In this document: positions 1 to 7,281 of the stretch, one piece after another
Numbering within the stretch: position 1 is the stretch's first letter
Layout of the letters: each line of letters starts with the position of its first letter
Assembly: GCA_003552325.1 (NCBI GenBank)
Contig: PUKM01000184.1
Coordinates: 1 to 15,839 of the forward strand
Length of the DNA: 15,839 bases
Source: Natrialbaceae archaeon
Lineage (GTDB): Archaea; Halobacteriota; Halobacteria; Halobacteriales; Natrialbaceae
Reading direction: 5' to 3'
Translations under genes and position numbers: made by a program
The notes under the pieces: generated by a model
Seen by the model: the letters and a program-made list of their open reading frames with translations, nothing else
The model's database searches: none
Told to the model about the DNA's origin: nothing

Positions 1-315
1 TTCGACCTTCACTCACCGGTTGGTGTCTCCCCGGACGAATCCCCGAGTCCCGACGAAATCGCGGACACCATCGAACTCGTCAACGAGGAAGGGATCGACA
101 CTATTCTCTACGATCCGTTCGAAGCACCCGACGGAGACGTTCCACCGCTCGCCGAAACGATCGTCGAGGACAGCGATGCGACCGAAACGGCTCCACTGAC
201 GCCGGCAGAAGGAACGATGCCAGAGTGGAGCGATAACGACTGGGGCTGGGTCGAACAGATGGAAGAGATCACCCTGCCGTCACTCCGACAAGCCCTGCAG
301 GCGGAGGAACCGTGA
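1..315 (+). CDS. Metal ABC transporter substrate-binding protein, C-terminal part (5' truncated)
   Basis: This is the last 104 codons of a gene that starts before the window, read in frame from base 1 to the TGA at 313-315. In the family, the extracytoplasmic lipoprotein captures Zn2+ or Mn2+ and hands it to the membrane permease. The visible part fits the C-terminal lobe of the ZnuA/TroA cluster 9 family: a GVSPDESPSPDEI-like segment, then a beta-strand/helix unit with the ILYDPFEAP stretch (the site of the usual 'F.E' strand), then the closing WGWVEQMEEITLPSL helix and an acidic tail. The stop overlaps the next start (GTGA, 312-315), so it is translationally coupled to the ATPase gene. Metal specificity cannot be read because the N-terminal ligand histidines lie outside the window. 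Family assignment rests mainly on fold-like motifs plus the two downstream transporter genes. Confidence 0.8.
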   Translation, partial: FDLHSPVGVSPDESPSPDEIADTIELVNEEGIDTILYDPFEAPDGDVPPLAETIVEDSDATETAPLTPAEGTMPEWSDNDWGWVEQMEEITLPSLRQALQAEEP

Positions 316-1106
316 GCCAGATCGAAAGTGCAAGAACTAACACGTTCGATGACGGAGACAGGACAGTGACGCCAGCGGTCGACATTCGAGACGTTTCGTT
401 CGCCTATGGGGACGCCCCGGTCGTCAAAGACGTCACACTGACGGTCGAACGTGGTGAATTCCTCGGCCTGATCGGCCCGAACGGCTCCGGAAAAACCACC
501 CTGTTACACCTGATGCTCGGCTTACTCGAGCCGGATTCCGGTTCGATCGACCTCTTTGGCGAGCCAGTTTCGTCCTTCGAGGCGGGCAGCCGTATCGGCT
601 ATGTCTCTCAACAGTCGACCAACCGCGGCGGCTCGATGCCCGTCACCGTCCGCGAGAGCGTAACCATGGGCCGGTTCGCCCACGCGGGCCACGCCCGACT
701 GACCGACGAGGACACGACCATCGTCGAATCAGCCCTCGAGACCGTGGGCATTACCGATCTCGGTGACCGGCTGCTCAACGAACTCTCGGGTGGGCAACGC
801 CAGCGGGCGTACATCGCTCGAGCGCTCGCTTCTGAAGCCGATCTGCTGGCGCTCGACGAGCCAACCGTTGGCGTGGACGCCGAGTCTCGCGACTCGTTTT
901 ACCGACTGCTCGATTCGCTCAACGATGACGGCATTACGATCATCCTCATCGAACACGACATCGGTGTCGTCACGGATCGAGCCTCCCGCATCGCCTGTAT
1001 CAATACGGAACTGTTCCACCACGGCGACACGGAATCGTTCGTCGAGAGCGACGCCCTCGCCGAAGCCTACGGGGCGACCGGACAGGTCGTCCACCACGAT
1101 CACTGA
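312..1106 (+). CDS. Metal ABC transporter ATP-binding protein (ZnuC type)
   Basis: This is the cytoplasmic ATPase of a Zn/Mn uptake ABC transporter, 264 aa. All nucleotide-binding motifs are intact: Walker A GPNGSGKT (55-62), Q-loop YVSQQ (97-101), signature LSGGQRQR (158-165), Walker B LLALDEP with D182/E183, and H-loop H215. The protein ends in HHDH, a short His-rich tail often seen in metal transporters that might sense or buffer zinc (inference). The GTG start at 312 overlaps the upstream stop (GTGA). A second in-frame GTG at 366 (residue 19) would remove the non-conserved N-terminal extension and is a possible alternative. The permease gene begins 2 nt after the stop, so the three genes form one transcription unit. 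The iron-siderophore ATPase family is similar, but the ABC-3 permease next door points to Zn/Mn. Confidence 0.93.
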   Translation: MSQIESARTNTFDDGDRTVTPAVDIRDVSFAYGDAPVVKDVTLTVERGEFLGLIGPNGSGKTTLLHLMLGLLEPDSGSIDLFGEPVSSFEAGSRIGYVSQQSTNRGGSMPVTVRESVTMGRFAHAGHARLTDEDTTIVESALETVGITDLGDRLLNELSGGQRQRAYIARALASEADLLALDEPTVGVDAESRDSFYRLLDSLNDDGITIILIEHDIGVVTDRASRIACINTELFHHGDTESFVESDALAEAYGATGQVVHHDH

Positions 1107-1108
1107 CC

Positions 1109-2164
1109 ATGCCGGAAACGATCGATACCGCTGGTGAGACGGACACCAACTCGAGCATCGACCGGCGTCTCGCCGTCGAAATGGTCGGGCTGGTCCTCAC
1201 GGGTGCCGTGACGGCGGTAATGTTGACGTTCATCGCACTCAACTGGCTCCAGGCGTATCCCGTAGTGGGTGAGTGGTATGATCAGTTCATGATCGCCGGG
1301 CAGTGGATGGACTACTACCTCGGGACGAACGTCTTCCAGTGGTCGTTCATGTGGCAACAGATGGCGACGGGCGTGCTGATCGGCACCGTCGCCCCCTTGA
1401 TCGGGACGTTTCTGGTTCACCGAGAGATGGCCCTGATCGGTGAAACGCTCGCCCACACCGCGTTCGCCGGCGTGGCGATCGGATTCGCGGCTGGCTCGCT
1501 CGTGGGTGGCATTGGGACGCCGCTGTATGCGGCACTGATCGTCAGTATCTTCGGAGCGATCGGCGTGCAGTGGCTGGCCGAGCGGACGAACACCTATGGC
1601 GACGTGCCAATCGCGATCATGCTCACCGGAAGTTTCGCCGTCGGGACGCTCATCATTAGCTGGGGCCGTGGCCAACGCGGCATCAGTATCGAGGAGTACC
1701 TCTTCGGTGATCTCTCCATCGTGGGGGCCGAAAGTGCCCGCATGATGGCCGTGTTGAGTATTGTCGTCGTGGCCATCGTCCTTTATACTTACAAACAACT
1801 GTTGTTCATTACCTTCGACGAACAGGCAGCCAGAGTCGCCCGCTTGAACGTCAACGCCTACAACACGTTGTTGATCGTCATGACCGCCGTGGTCGTCGTC
1901 GGCTCGATGCAGGTTCTCGGCGTGATTCTCGTGGCTGGCATGCTCGTTATTCCCGTCGCCGCGGCCTCACAGATCTCACGTGGGTTCCGCGAGACGATCT
2001 ACCTCTCGATCATCTTCGGCCAACTCTCGATCGCCGGTGGACTCGCCTTGGCGATCTCACAGAGTCTCCCCTCGGGCGGCTCGATCATCGTCGTGGCGAT
2101 CGCGATCTACCTGCTCACGATCGCCGCCTCGAGCAGGCAGGTGATGGCGATTTCGACGCACTGA
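1109..2164 (+). CDS. Metal ABC transporter permease (ABC-3 / ZnuB type)
   Basis: This is the integral membrane permease of the Zn/Mn uptake system, 351 aa. I see about nine hydrophobic segments, near residues 24-45, 82-104, 110-132, 138-157, 168-186, 208-227, 255-283, 295-316 and 324-341. Family marks include GETLAHTAFAGVAIG (111-125), the coupling segment FITFDEQAARVARLN (233-247) that should contact the ATPase, and LGVILVAGMLVIPVAAA (270-286), typical of the ABC-3 family. The first hydrophobic helix and a 50-residue loop rich in Trp and Tyr (46-82) form an N-terminal addition to the core. The ATG at 1109 lies 2 nt after the ATPase stop. No hairpin-plus-T-tract terminator is visible downstream. 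The metal is likely zinc, with manganese possible. Confidence 0.92.
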   Translation: MPETIDTAGETDTNSSIDRRLAVEMVGLVLTGAVTAVMLTFIALNWLQAYPVVGEWYDQFMIAGQWMDYYLGTNVFQWSFMWQQMATGVLIGTVAPLIGTFLVHREMALIGETLAHTAFAGVAIGFAAGSLVGGIGTPLYAALIVSIFGAIGVQWLAERTNTYGDVPIAIMLTGSFAVGTLIISWGRGQRGISIEEYLFGDLSIVGAESARMMAVLSIVVVAIVLYTYKQLLFITFDEQAARVARLNVNAYNTLLIVMTAVVVVGSMQVLGVILVAGMLVIPVAAASQISRGFRETIYLSIIFGQLSIAGGLALAISQSLPSGGSIIVVAIAIYLLTIAASSRQVMAISTH

Positions 2165-2218
2165 TCTAATCGTCGAGACAACTGGGGGCACTGGGATGCG
2201 TCACCAGTTCGCTTTCGC

Positions 2219-2270
2219 TCACTCCTACCTGTCGGGAACGCGTAAACAGACTTAACTCGGTAGCGAGTGA
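2219..2270. repeat. Imperfect inverted repeat around the acd promoter
   Basis: The arms TCACTCCTACC (2219-2229) and GGTAGCGAGTGA (2259-2270) are complementary apart from one bulged base. They enclose the TATA-like TTAAC of the downstream synthetase gene. This could be a regulator operator or a structure formed in read-through RNA from the transporter operon. It could also be chance, because sequences such as TTCGCTTTCGCTCACTC are common in haloarchaeal spacers. Confidence 0.3.
2252..2256 (+). promoter_or_regulatory. TATA-like element of the acetyl-CoA synthetase operon
   Basis: TTAAC within GACTTAACTCGG lies 26-30 nt before the ATG at 2282. This is the expected spacing for an archaeal TATA box driving a leaderless transcript. 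It is also the reason to prefer ATG 2282 over the in-frame GTG at 2267, which would be only 11-15 nt away. Confidence 0.5.
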
Positions 2271-2281
2271 CCGTTTTACCG

Positions 2282-4378
2282 ATGGGAAGGTTACGTGAAC
2301 TCTTTGCACCAGCGACCGTCGCCGTCGTCGGGGCAACCGATCGTGAAGGCGCAGTCGGTCGGGCCATCCTCGAGAACCTACAGGCGGATTTCGACGGGGA
2401 GATCATCCCGATCAACCCCAATCGCGAATCCGTCCTCGGGGAGACCTGTTACCCTGATGTCGAGAGTGCACCGGATGTCGATCTGTCGGTTATAGTCGTC
2501 CCGCCGCCGATCGTTCTCGAAGCGATTCGCGAGAGCGCTACGGCCGGCGTGAAAAACGTCGTCGTGATCACCGCTGGCTTCGCTGAAACCGGGGGTGACG
2601 GGGCTGCGCGCGAGCGCGAACTCGAGGCACTCGCTGCGGAGTACGACCTGAATCTGGTCGGTCCGAACAGCCTCGGCACGATGAACACCCGAAACGGCAT
2701 GAACGCGACGTTCGGCCCTGAAAACGCGCTCGAGGGCGGCGTCTCGTTCATGAGTCAGTCGGGGGCGTTCATCACGGCCGTCCTCGATTGGGCCAACGAA
2801 CAGGGCATCGGGTTCCGAGACGTCGTCTCCCTCGGGAACAAAACCGTGCTCGATGAGACCGATTTCGTCGAGGAGTGGGGGTCAGACCCCGAGACGGACG
2901 TGATCATCGGCTACCTCGAGGGAATCGATCGCGGTGACCGCTTCGTCGAGACCGCCCGAGAGGTGAGCAAGGAGACCCCGATCGTATTGGTTAAATCCGG
3001 CCGCACCGACGCCGGAGCACAGGCCGCCTCCTCACACACCGGCGCAATCGCCGGGAGTGAAGCCGCCTACGAAACCGGCCTCGAGCAAGCAGGGGTCCTG
3101 CGCGCTCGATCCGTTCAGGAACTGTTCGACTGGGCTCGAGCCCTCTCCGGACTGCCAATGCCCAAGTCCGAGGGCGTTGCCGTCGTGACGAACGCGGGCG
3201 GTCCCGGCGTGTTGACCACGGACGCCGTCGGCGATGCGGATCTCGAAATGGCGTCGTTCACCGACGAAACCATCGAGGCGCTCGGTGAATCCATGCCCGA
3301 CGAGGCAAACATCTACAACCCGATCGACGTGATCGGCGATGCCGACATCACTCGGTTCGAAAAGGCGCTCGACATCGCCCTCTCCGATCCAAACGTCGGC
3401 AGTGCCGTCGTGGTGAGCGCCCCGACGGCCGTCCTCGAGTACGATCGGCTGGCAGAAGTCGTCATCGAGCAACGAGAACGCCACCAGAAACCGGTCGTGA
3501 CCAGTCTGATGGGCGGGTCACGCTCACGGGCGGCCGAAGACGTACTCCGGGACTTCGGCATCCCCAACTACTTCGATCCCGCACGGGCCGTCTCCGGGCT
3601 CAACGCCCTGGCAAAATACCGGTCGATCACCGACCAGACGACGGCCGACCCGACCACGTTCGACGTCGACCGCGACCGTGCCCGAGAGATCCTCGAGACG
3701 GCGCGCGATCGGACGGGCAACCGTCTCGGCGTCGAAGCGATGGAACTGCTCGAGGCCTACGGCATCCCAACGCCGAGCGGCGAGATCGTCGACGATCCAG
3801 CCGATGCCGAAACCGTCGCTGCTGACATCGACGGCGACGTCGTCCTCAAGATCGTCAGCCCCGATATTTCACACAAATCCGACATCGGCGGCGTCCGGGT
3901 CGGGGTGAGCGACGAGGACGTGTACGACGCCTACGAGGACGTCGTGGCTAAGGCTCGGAACTACCAGCCGGATGCGACGATTCTCGGCGTCCAGGTCCAG
4001 GAAATGCTCGACCTCGAGGGGTCGACCGAGACCATTATCGGGATGAACCGGGACCCACAGTTCGGCCCGCTGATCCTCTTCGGACTCGGTGGCATCTTCG
4101 TCGAGATACTCGAGGATACCTCACTGCGAGTGGCGCCGATCAGCGAATCCGATGCCCAGGAGATGGTTGACGACATCACCGCCGCACCCCTGCTTCGGGG
4201 CGCACGGGGACGAGAGCCAGCAGATATCGACGCAATCGTCGAGTCACTGCAGCGCCTCTCACAACTCGTGACGGACTTCCCGGCGATCCTCGAACTCGAC
4301 GTCAACCCACTGGTCGTCGGGCCAGACGGTGCACAGGCAATCGACCTCAGACTGACTGTAGACACGGAGGAGCTATGA
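2282..4378 (+). CDS. acd: ADP-forming acetate-CoA ligase (fused alpha-beta acetyl-CoA synthetase)
   Basis: This enzyme converts acetyl-CoA (or another acyl-CoA) plus ADP and phosphate into the acid, CoA and ATP. It is the usual archaeal route for acetate formation with substrate-level ATP gain. The protein has 698 aa. An N-terminal Rossmann-type CoA-binding domain (about 5-125, with AVVGATDREGAVG) is followed by ligase-CoA domains (about 150-440) and a C-terminal ATP-grasp domain (about 465-698, ending ELDVNPLVVGPDG). The two phospho-transfer histidines known from this family are present: H252 in SSHTGAIAG (alpha site) and H531 in DISHKSDIGGV (beta site). The single-chain alpha-beta order is the form known from haloarchaea. 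The ATG at 2282 is preferred because the TATA box is 26-30 nt upstream. The stop overlaps the next gene (ATGA, 4375-4378). The acyl substrate range is not readable, and paralogues use branched or aryl acids. Confidence 0.9.
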   Translation: MGRLRELFAPATVAVVGATDREGAVGRAILENLQADFDGEIIPINPNRESVLGETCYPDVESAPDVDLSVIVVPPPIVLEAIRESATAGVKNVVVITAGFAETGGDGAARERELEALAAEYDLNLVGPNSLGTMNTRNGMNATFGPENALEGGVSFMSQSGAFITAVLDWANEQGIGFRDVVSLGNKTVLDETDFVEEWGSDPETDVIIGYLEGIDRGDRFVETAREVSKETPIVLVKSGRTDAGAQAASSHTGAIAGSEAAYETGLEQAGVLRARSVQELFDWARALSGLPMPKSEGVAVVTNAGGPGVLTTDAVGDADLEMASFTDETIEALGESMPDEANIYNPIDVIGDADITRFEKALDIALSDPNVGSAVVVSAPTAVLEYDRLAEVVIEQRERHQKPVVTSLMGGSRSRAAEDVLRDFGIPNYFDPARAVSGLNALAKYRSITDQTTADPTTFDVDRDRAREILETARDRTGNRLGVEAMELLEAYGIPTPSGEIVDDPADAETVAADIDGDVVLKIVSPDISHKSDIGGVRVGVSDEDVYDAYEDVVAKARNYQPDATILGVQVQEMLDLEGSTETIIGMNRDPQFGPLILFGLGGIFVEILEDTSLRVAPISESDAQEMVDDITAAPLLRGARGREPADIDAIVESLQRLSQLVTDFPAILELDVNPLVVGPDGAQAIDLRLTVDTEEL

Positions 4379-5493
4379 GCGACACACCACCAACTGATGA
4401 TGGCGAACCGACTACCGAGCACCCAACCGACGGCGGTAATGAGCGTCCGATCCTGATCGCCTCCCTCACTGAGAGCATCGGGAAAACGGCGATCACCCTC
4501 GCACTTGCCAGCCAAGCGGCCGAGGACGGCGTCGACGTCGGCTACATGAAGCCGAAGGGAACGCGGCTGCAAAGTCGCGTCGGCAAGACCCTCGATGAGG
4601 ACCCCATGCTTGCCAAGGAACTGCTCGGTATCGACGCCGAAATGCACGACCTCGAACCTGTCGTCTACTCCCCAACCTTCATCGAGCAGGCGATTCGAGG
4701 CCGAGAAAACCCCGCGGACCTGCGCGACCGTGTGAGCGAAGCCTACGAAACGCTGGCAGCAGACGCCGAGTTGCTCTACCTCGAGGGTGGTGGCCGGTAC
4801 GATCAGGGCGGGATCGTGGAGCTGACAGACGCCGACATCGCCGAACTCCTCGACGCACGCGTCGTCCTCGTGTCTCCATACGTCACACCCGGCGACGTCG
4901 ACGACGTGTTGGCCGCGGCTGATGCCCTCGGTGATCGCCTCGAGGGCGTCCTGTTCAACGCCGTCGCCGACGCCCGTCGCGACCAGCTCGAGACCGAAAT
5001 CGCCCCGTTCCTCGAAGGCCGAGGCATTCCGGTCCACGGGGTCTTACCCCGCGAACAGACCCTGGCAGGCGTCACCGTCGAGGGACTGGTCGACGAACTC
5101 GGCGGCCAGCTTTTGGTCGAGGAAGGAACCGATGCCTACATCGAACGGTTCGCCGTGGGGGCCATGGGTGCCGACAGCGCCCTCCGGCACTTCCGGCGGA
5201 CGAAAAACGCCGCCGTCATCACGGGCGGCGACCGGGCCGATATTCACGCCGCCGCCCTCGAGGCATCCGGTGTCAACTGCCTGATCCTGACGGGGGGCCA
5301 CCGGCCATCCGGCGCGATTCTCGGCCAGGCCGCACAGAAAGGCGTTCCTGTCATCGCCGTGCAGACGGACACGTTGGCGACGGTCGAACGTGCCGAAGAG
5401 GTCGTCCGCAGTGGCCGCACTCGAGACAGCGAGACCGTCGAGGTCATGCACTCGTTGCTCACCGATCACGCCGACCTCTCGTCACTCCGCTAA
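4375..5493 (+). CDS. Phosphotransacetylase-family protein lacking the catalytic domain (BioD-like + DRTGG)
   Basis: This is a cytoplasmic protein of 372 aa. Residues 1-24 are an acidic, probably disordered leader. Residues 25-225 form a dethiobiotin-synthetase-like P-loop domain, with a P-loop-like segment SLTESIGKTA (30-39) and a core LEGGG (136-140). Residues about 226-345 match a DRTGG domain, with the hallmark stretch AVITGGDRADIHAAAL (280-295) and LILTGG (303-308). These two domains are the N-terminal regulatory part of long bacterial phosphotransacetylases. The acetyl-transfer domain itself is absent, so the protein should not make acetyl phosphate (inference). It overlaps acd by ATGA, so translational coupling and a role in controlling or assisting the ADP-forming synthetase are likely. 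Its biochemical function is unknown. A hairpin terminator follows 4 nt after the stop. Confidence 0.85.
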   Translation: MSDTPPTDDGEPTTEHPTDGGNERPILIASLTESIGKTAITLALASQAAEDGVDVGYMKPKGTRLQSRVGKTLDEDPMLAKELLGIDAEMHDLEPVVYSPTFIEQAIRGRENPADLRDRVSEAYETLAADAELLYLEGGGRYDQGGIVELTDADIAELLDARVVLVSPYVTPGDVDDVLAAADALGDRLEGVLFNAVADARRDQLETEIAPFLEGRGIPVHGVLPREQTLAGVTVEGLVDELGGQLLVEEGTDAYIERFAVGAMGADSALRHFRRTKNAAVITGGDRADIHAAALEASGVNCLILTGGHRPSGAILGQAAQKGVPVIAVQTDTLATVERAEEVVRSGRTRDSETVEVMHSLLTDHADLSSLR

Positions 5494-5497
5494 CCGG

Positions 5498-5521
5498 CCT
5501 GCCCCTTTCGGCAGGGTTTTT
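5498..5521 (+). terminator. Hairpin terminator after the acd operon
   Basis: CCTGCC (5498-5503), a 6-nt loop, and GGCAGG (5510-5515) form a perfect 6-bp stem followed by GTTTTTA. It sits 4 nt after the stop of the DRTGG gene. Archaeal termination depends mostly on the T-tract, so the stem may be supplementary. Confidence 0.65.
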
Positions 5522-5522
5522 A
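5517..5522 (+). promoter_or_regulatory. TATA-like T-tract of the DMT transporter gene
   Basis: TTTTTA lies 24-29 nt before the GTG at 5546, which fits a leaderless haloarchaeal promoter. The same bases form the T-tract of the preceding terminator, so termination and initiation signals overlap here. Confidence 0.45.
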
Positions 5523-5545
5523 GCTCACTCGCTCATGTGAGCCAC

Positions 5546-6430
5546 GTGTTTCGTCGATCGGACCTCGAGGTGACGCCACTCGCGGCACTGGGGCTTGCCG
5601 TCTTCGCCGCGAGCACGAGTGCGATTTTGGTCCGGTGGAGTCACGCACCGAGTTCCGTCGCCGCGTTTTACCGCGTGCTCTTCACCACTGCACTCGTCGC
5701 ACCGATCGCCCTCTTTTCGTACCGCGAGGAGTTCGCCCGACTGGGTGCTCGAGACCTGATCGGTGCCGGCGTCGCAGGTGTCGCCCTCGCCGTCCACTTC
5801 GCCGCCTGGTTCGAGAGCTTGAATTACACGAGCGTGGCTGCAAGTGTGACGCTGGTGCAGACACAGCCCCTGTTCGTTGCCATCGGTGCCGCGCTGTTCT
5901 TACACGAGCGGGTCACCCGTCGAACCGTCGTCGGGATCGTCGTCGCCATCGGCGGGGCTGGACTCATGTCCCTCGGGACGGCTGGGGAGGCCCCCGTCGC
6001 TGAGGCAACGCTCTACGGGAACAGCCTGGCTATCCTCGGTGCCATCACCGTCGCAGGCTACGTCCTCGCCGGCCGGTCCATCCGCCAACGCGTCTCGCTC
6101 TTTCCGTACGTCACAGTGGTGTACACGGCCTGTGCACTCGCCCTGTGTTTGCTCGTCGCCGTACAGGGGCACGATTTCGTCGCCTATCCAGCCCGCGAAT
6201 GGGTGCTCTTTTTCGCGATGGCACTCGGGCCAGGGATTCTCGGGCACACGATCATCAACTGGGTGCTCGAGCACCTCGAGTCGGTCGTCGTCAGCGTCGC
6301 CTGGCTTGGTGAGCCGATCGGATCGACGGCCCTCGCGTTCGTCTTGCTCACAGAGGTCCCGGATGTGGTGACGGTCGTCGGCGGACTGATCGTTCTCTCA
6401 GGTATCGCCTGGACCGTCTACGAGCGTTGA
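5546..6430 (+). CDS. EamA/DMT-superfamily transporter
   Basis: This is an integral membrane transporter of 294 aa with two EamA repeats and about ten hydrophobic helices. The first repeat runs from LAALGLAVFAAS to the RTVVGIVVAIGGAGLMSLG helix. The second begins at ATLYGNSLAILGAITVAGY. The closing LGEPIGSTALAFVLLTE motif is typical for the end of the second repeat in this family. Members move amino acids, drugs or metabolites out of or into the cell, and the substrate cannot be read here. The reading frame is open further upstream to 5390, but that part runs through the previous gene out of frame. GTG 5546 is chosen because TTTTTA lies 24-29 nt before it, and GTG 5537 is an alternative. It stands alone after a terminator. 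Confidence 0.88.
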   Translation: MFRRSDLEVTPLAALGLAVFAASTSAILVRWSHAPSSVAAFYRVLFTTALVAPIALFSYREEFARLGARDLIGAGVAGVALAVHFAAWFESLNYTSVAASVTLVQTQPLFVAIGAALFLHERVTRRTVVGIVVAIGGAGLMSLGTAGEAPVAEATLYGNSLAILGAITVAGYVLAGRSIRQRVSLFPYVTVVYTACALALCLLVAVQGHDFVAYPAREWVLFFAMALGPGILGHTIINWVLEHLESVVVSVAWLGEPIGSTALAFVLLTEVPDVVTVVGGLIVLSGIAWTVYER

Positions 6431-6504
6431 TCGGTCTCGAGTAGCCCCAAGCGTGCTGTGTATACTGCCGGAAAGAACCGGCTATTCTGGAGTGGAGAGA
6501 CACA

Positions 6505-6510
6505 TTTAAC
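6505..6510 (+). promoter_or_regulatory. TATA box of the HalOD1 gene
   Basis: TTTAAC in CACATTTAACAATACC lies 26-31 nt before ATG 6536, consistent with a leaderless or nearly leaderless transcript. It argues against starting at the earlier in-frame ATG 6458, which lies upstream of this box. Confidence 0.55.
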
Positions 6511-6535
6511 AATACCGGATAGAAACGTCGTGTAC

Positions 6536-6823
6536 ATGGAATCAGGGGGAGGGGATGTCAATGAGGGCTTCGAGGTCCCCGTTAGTGTGGCCGTTGTCGA
6601 AGCCATAGCGGCAGCTGAGGGTGTCTCTGCGGACCAGATCTGTCCCCCTGCGTATCCGCCGCTTTACGTGGCTATCGATCCACAAGCGCTCGACGCTCTC
6701 TTCGAGCGTGACCGGATTCGCACCCGAACTGGACAGATCGAAGTGACCTTCCAGTACGCCGGCTATCACGTGACCGTCGATCAGGACGGGCGTGTGTCAG
6801 CGTTGCCGGTCGAATCCGAGTGA
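6536..6823 (+). CDS. Standalone HalOD1 output-domain protein
   Basis: This is a small acidic cytoplasmic protein of 95 aa that resembles the halobacterial output domain 1 (HalOD1). It has an N-terminal VPVSVAVVEAIAAAEGV helix, the PPLYVAIDPQALDALF segment (about residues 40-55), and a C-terminal beta-hairpin with VTFQYAGYHVTVDQDG (about residues 70-85). In haloarchaea this domain is often found alone or downstream of receiver and PAS domains. Its molecular output is not established. ATG 6536 is preferred because TTTAAC lies 26-31 nt upstream; GTG 6530, two codons earlier, is nearly equivalent. The neighbours (a DMT transporter and a gene-poor region) do not suggest a partner. A 15-nt palindrome follows the stop by 4 nt. 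Confidence 0.75.
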   Translation: MESGGGDVNEGFEVPVSVAVVEAIAAAEGVSADQICPPAYPPLYVAIDPQALDALFERDRIRTRTGQIEVTFQYAGYHVTVDQDGRVSALPVESE

Positions 6824-6827
6824 ATCC

Positions 6828-6842
6828 GTGATACTGTATCAC
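6828..6842. repeat. Perfect 7-bp palindrome GTGATAC-T-GTATCAC
   Basis: This is a perfect inverted repeat with a single central base, 4 nt after the HalOD1 stop. It has no T-tract, so it is unlikely to be a terminator by itself. The length and symmetry would suit a dimeric DNA-binding protein, but no promoter is visible beside it. Confidence 0.4.
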
Positions 6843-7268
6843 TCCTCGAGGGAACGGCACACATCGAGAGGGCGCGGCACGTGGCGTTTTTCGAGTCATC
6901 AATAGTGGGACTCGCACAGTCGAGTGGGACGGGAGAGGAGGGGCGACGTTCGTCGGCAACGATGCCTTAATGTACGAAGCGTCTGCCGTGCTTCATCCAC
7001 ACGCAATGGCAGTCAGCCGTCCTGGAGCGTCGCCGCAGCGACCATACCGCCGGGTCAAGCACTCGACGCTATCGTCGTCGCCCAGGAGTTACCGCCCGAG
7101 GTGTCGATGACACAGTTGGTATACACCCAGCAGGGAAAGCGAGAGAGCGAAGCGAGCCAAACCGAACAGTACGTCTTCGATACTCGCCCCCGTATCAGAG
7201 ACGCACTTGACCAGATCCCGGACTGAGGACTCACTCGAAACGGTTCGGGTGACCGGAGATCATATCTT

Positions 7269-7273
7269 AAAAA
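7269..7273 (-). terminator. T-tract terminator of the minus-strand cluster
   Basis: Reading the minus strand, CCCCTTTTTAAG follows the DUF3194 stop by 8 nt. A short T-run after a C-rich stretch is sufficient for archaeal RNA polymerase release in many cases. There is no hairpin. Confidence 0.35.
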
Positions 7274-7281
7274 GGGGTGGA

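Larger units (their letters stand above)
6824..7281. other. Gene-poor stretch, possible gene remnant
   Basis: No convincing gene is seen between the HalOD1 gene and the minus-strand cluster. A plus-strand frame is open from GTG 6924 to 7226 (100 codons). Its first half is Arg/Ser-rich and unlike a haloarchaeal protein. Its last 55 residues or so (from about QALDAIVVAQELPPEV, ending RPRIRDALDQIPD) look more protein-like. That pattern would fit the 3' end of a decayed gene. I do not recognise the family, and no promoter precedes it. The rest contains only the palindrome at 6828 and the T-run at 7269. Confidence 0.3.

Noticed and set aside
2267..2281. GTG 2267 as the acd start
   Set aside because: It adds only five residues and would place the TATA-like element 11-15 nt away, too close for a promoter.
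3961..5037. 358-codon minus-strand open frame across the acd/DRTGG junction
   Set aside because: It is antisense to two well-supported genes, its sequence is not protein-family-like, and long antisense frames are normal in GC-rich DNA with strong third-position bias.
5390..5545. Earlier start for the DMT transporter at 5390
   Set aside because: The 52 extra codons run out of frame through the DRTGG gene and the terminator, are not membrane-like, and lie upstream of the TATA element.
6467..6482. GCCGG-6 nt-CCGGC stem after the DMT transporter as a terminator
   Set aside because: The stem is only 5 bp and no T-run follows; such short GC stems are expected by chance.
6970..7110. 46-codon frame MYEASAVLHPHAMA... 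as a small gene
   Set aside because: It is Arg/Ser/Pro-rich, has no promoter or ribosome site, and overlaps the better frame ending at 7226.
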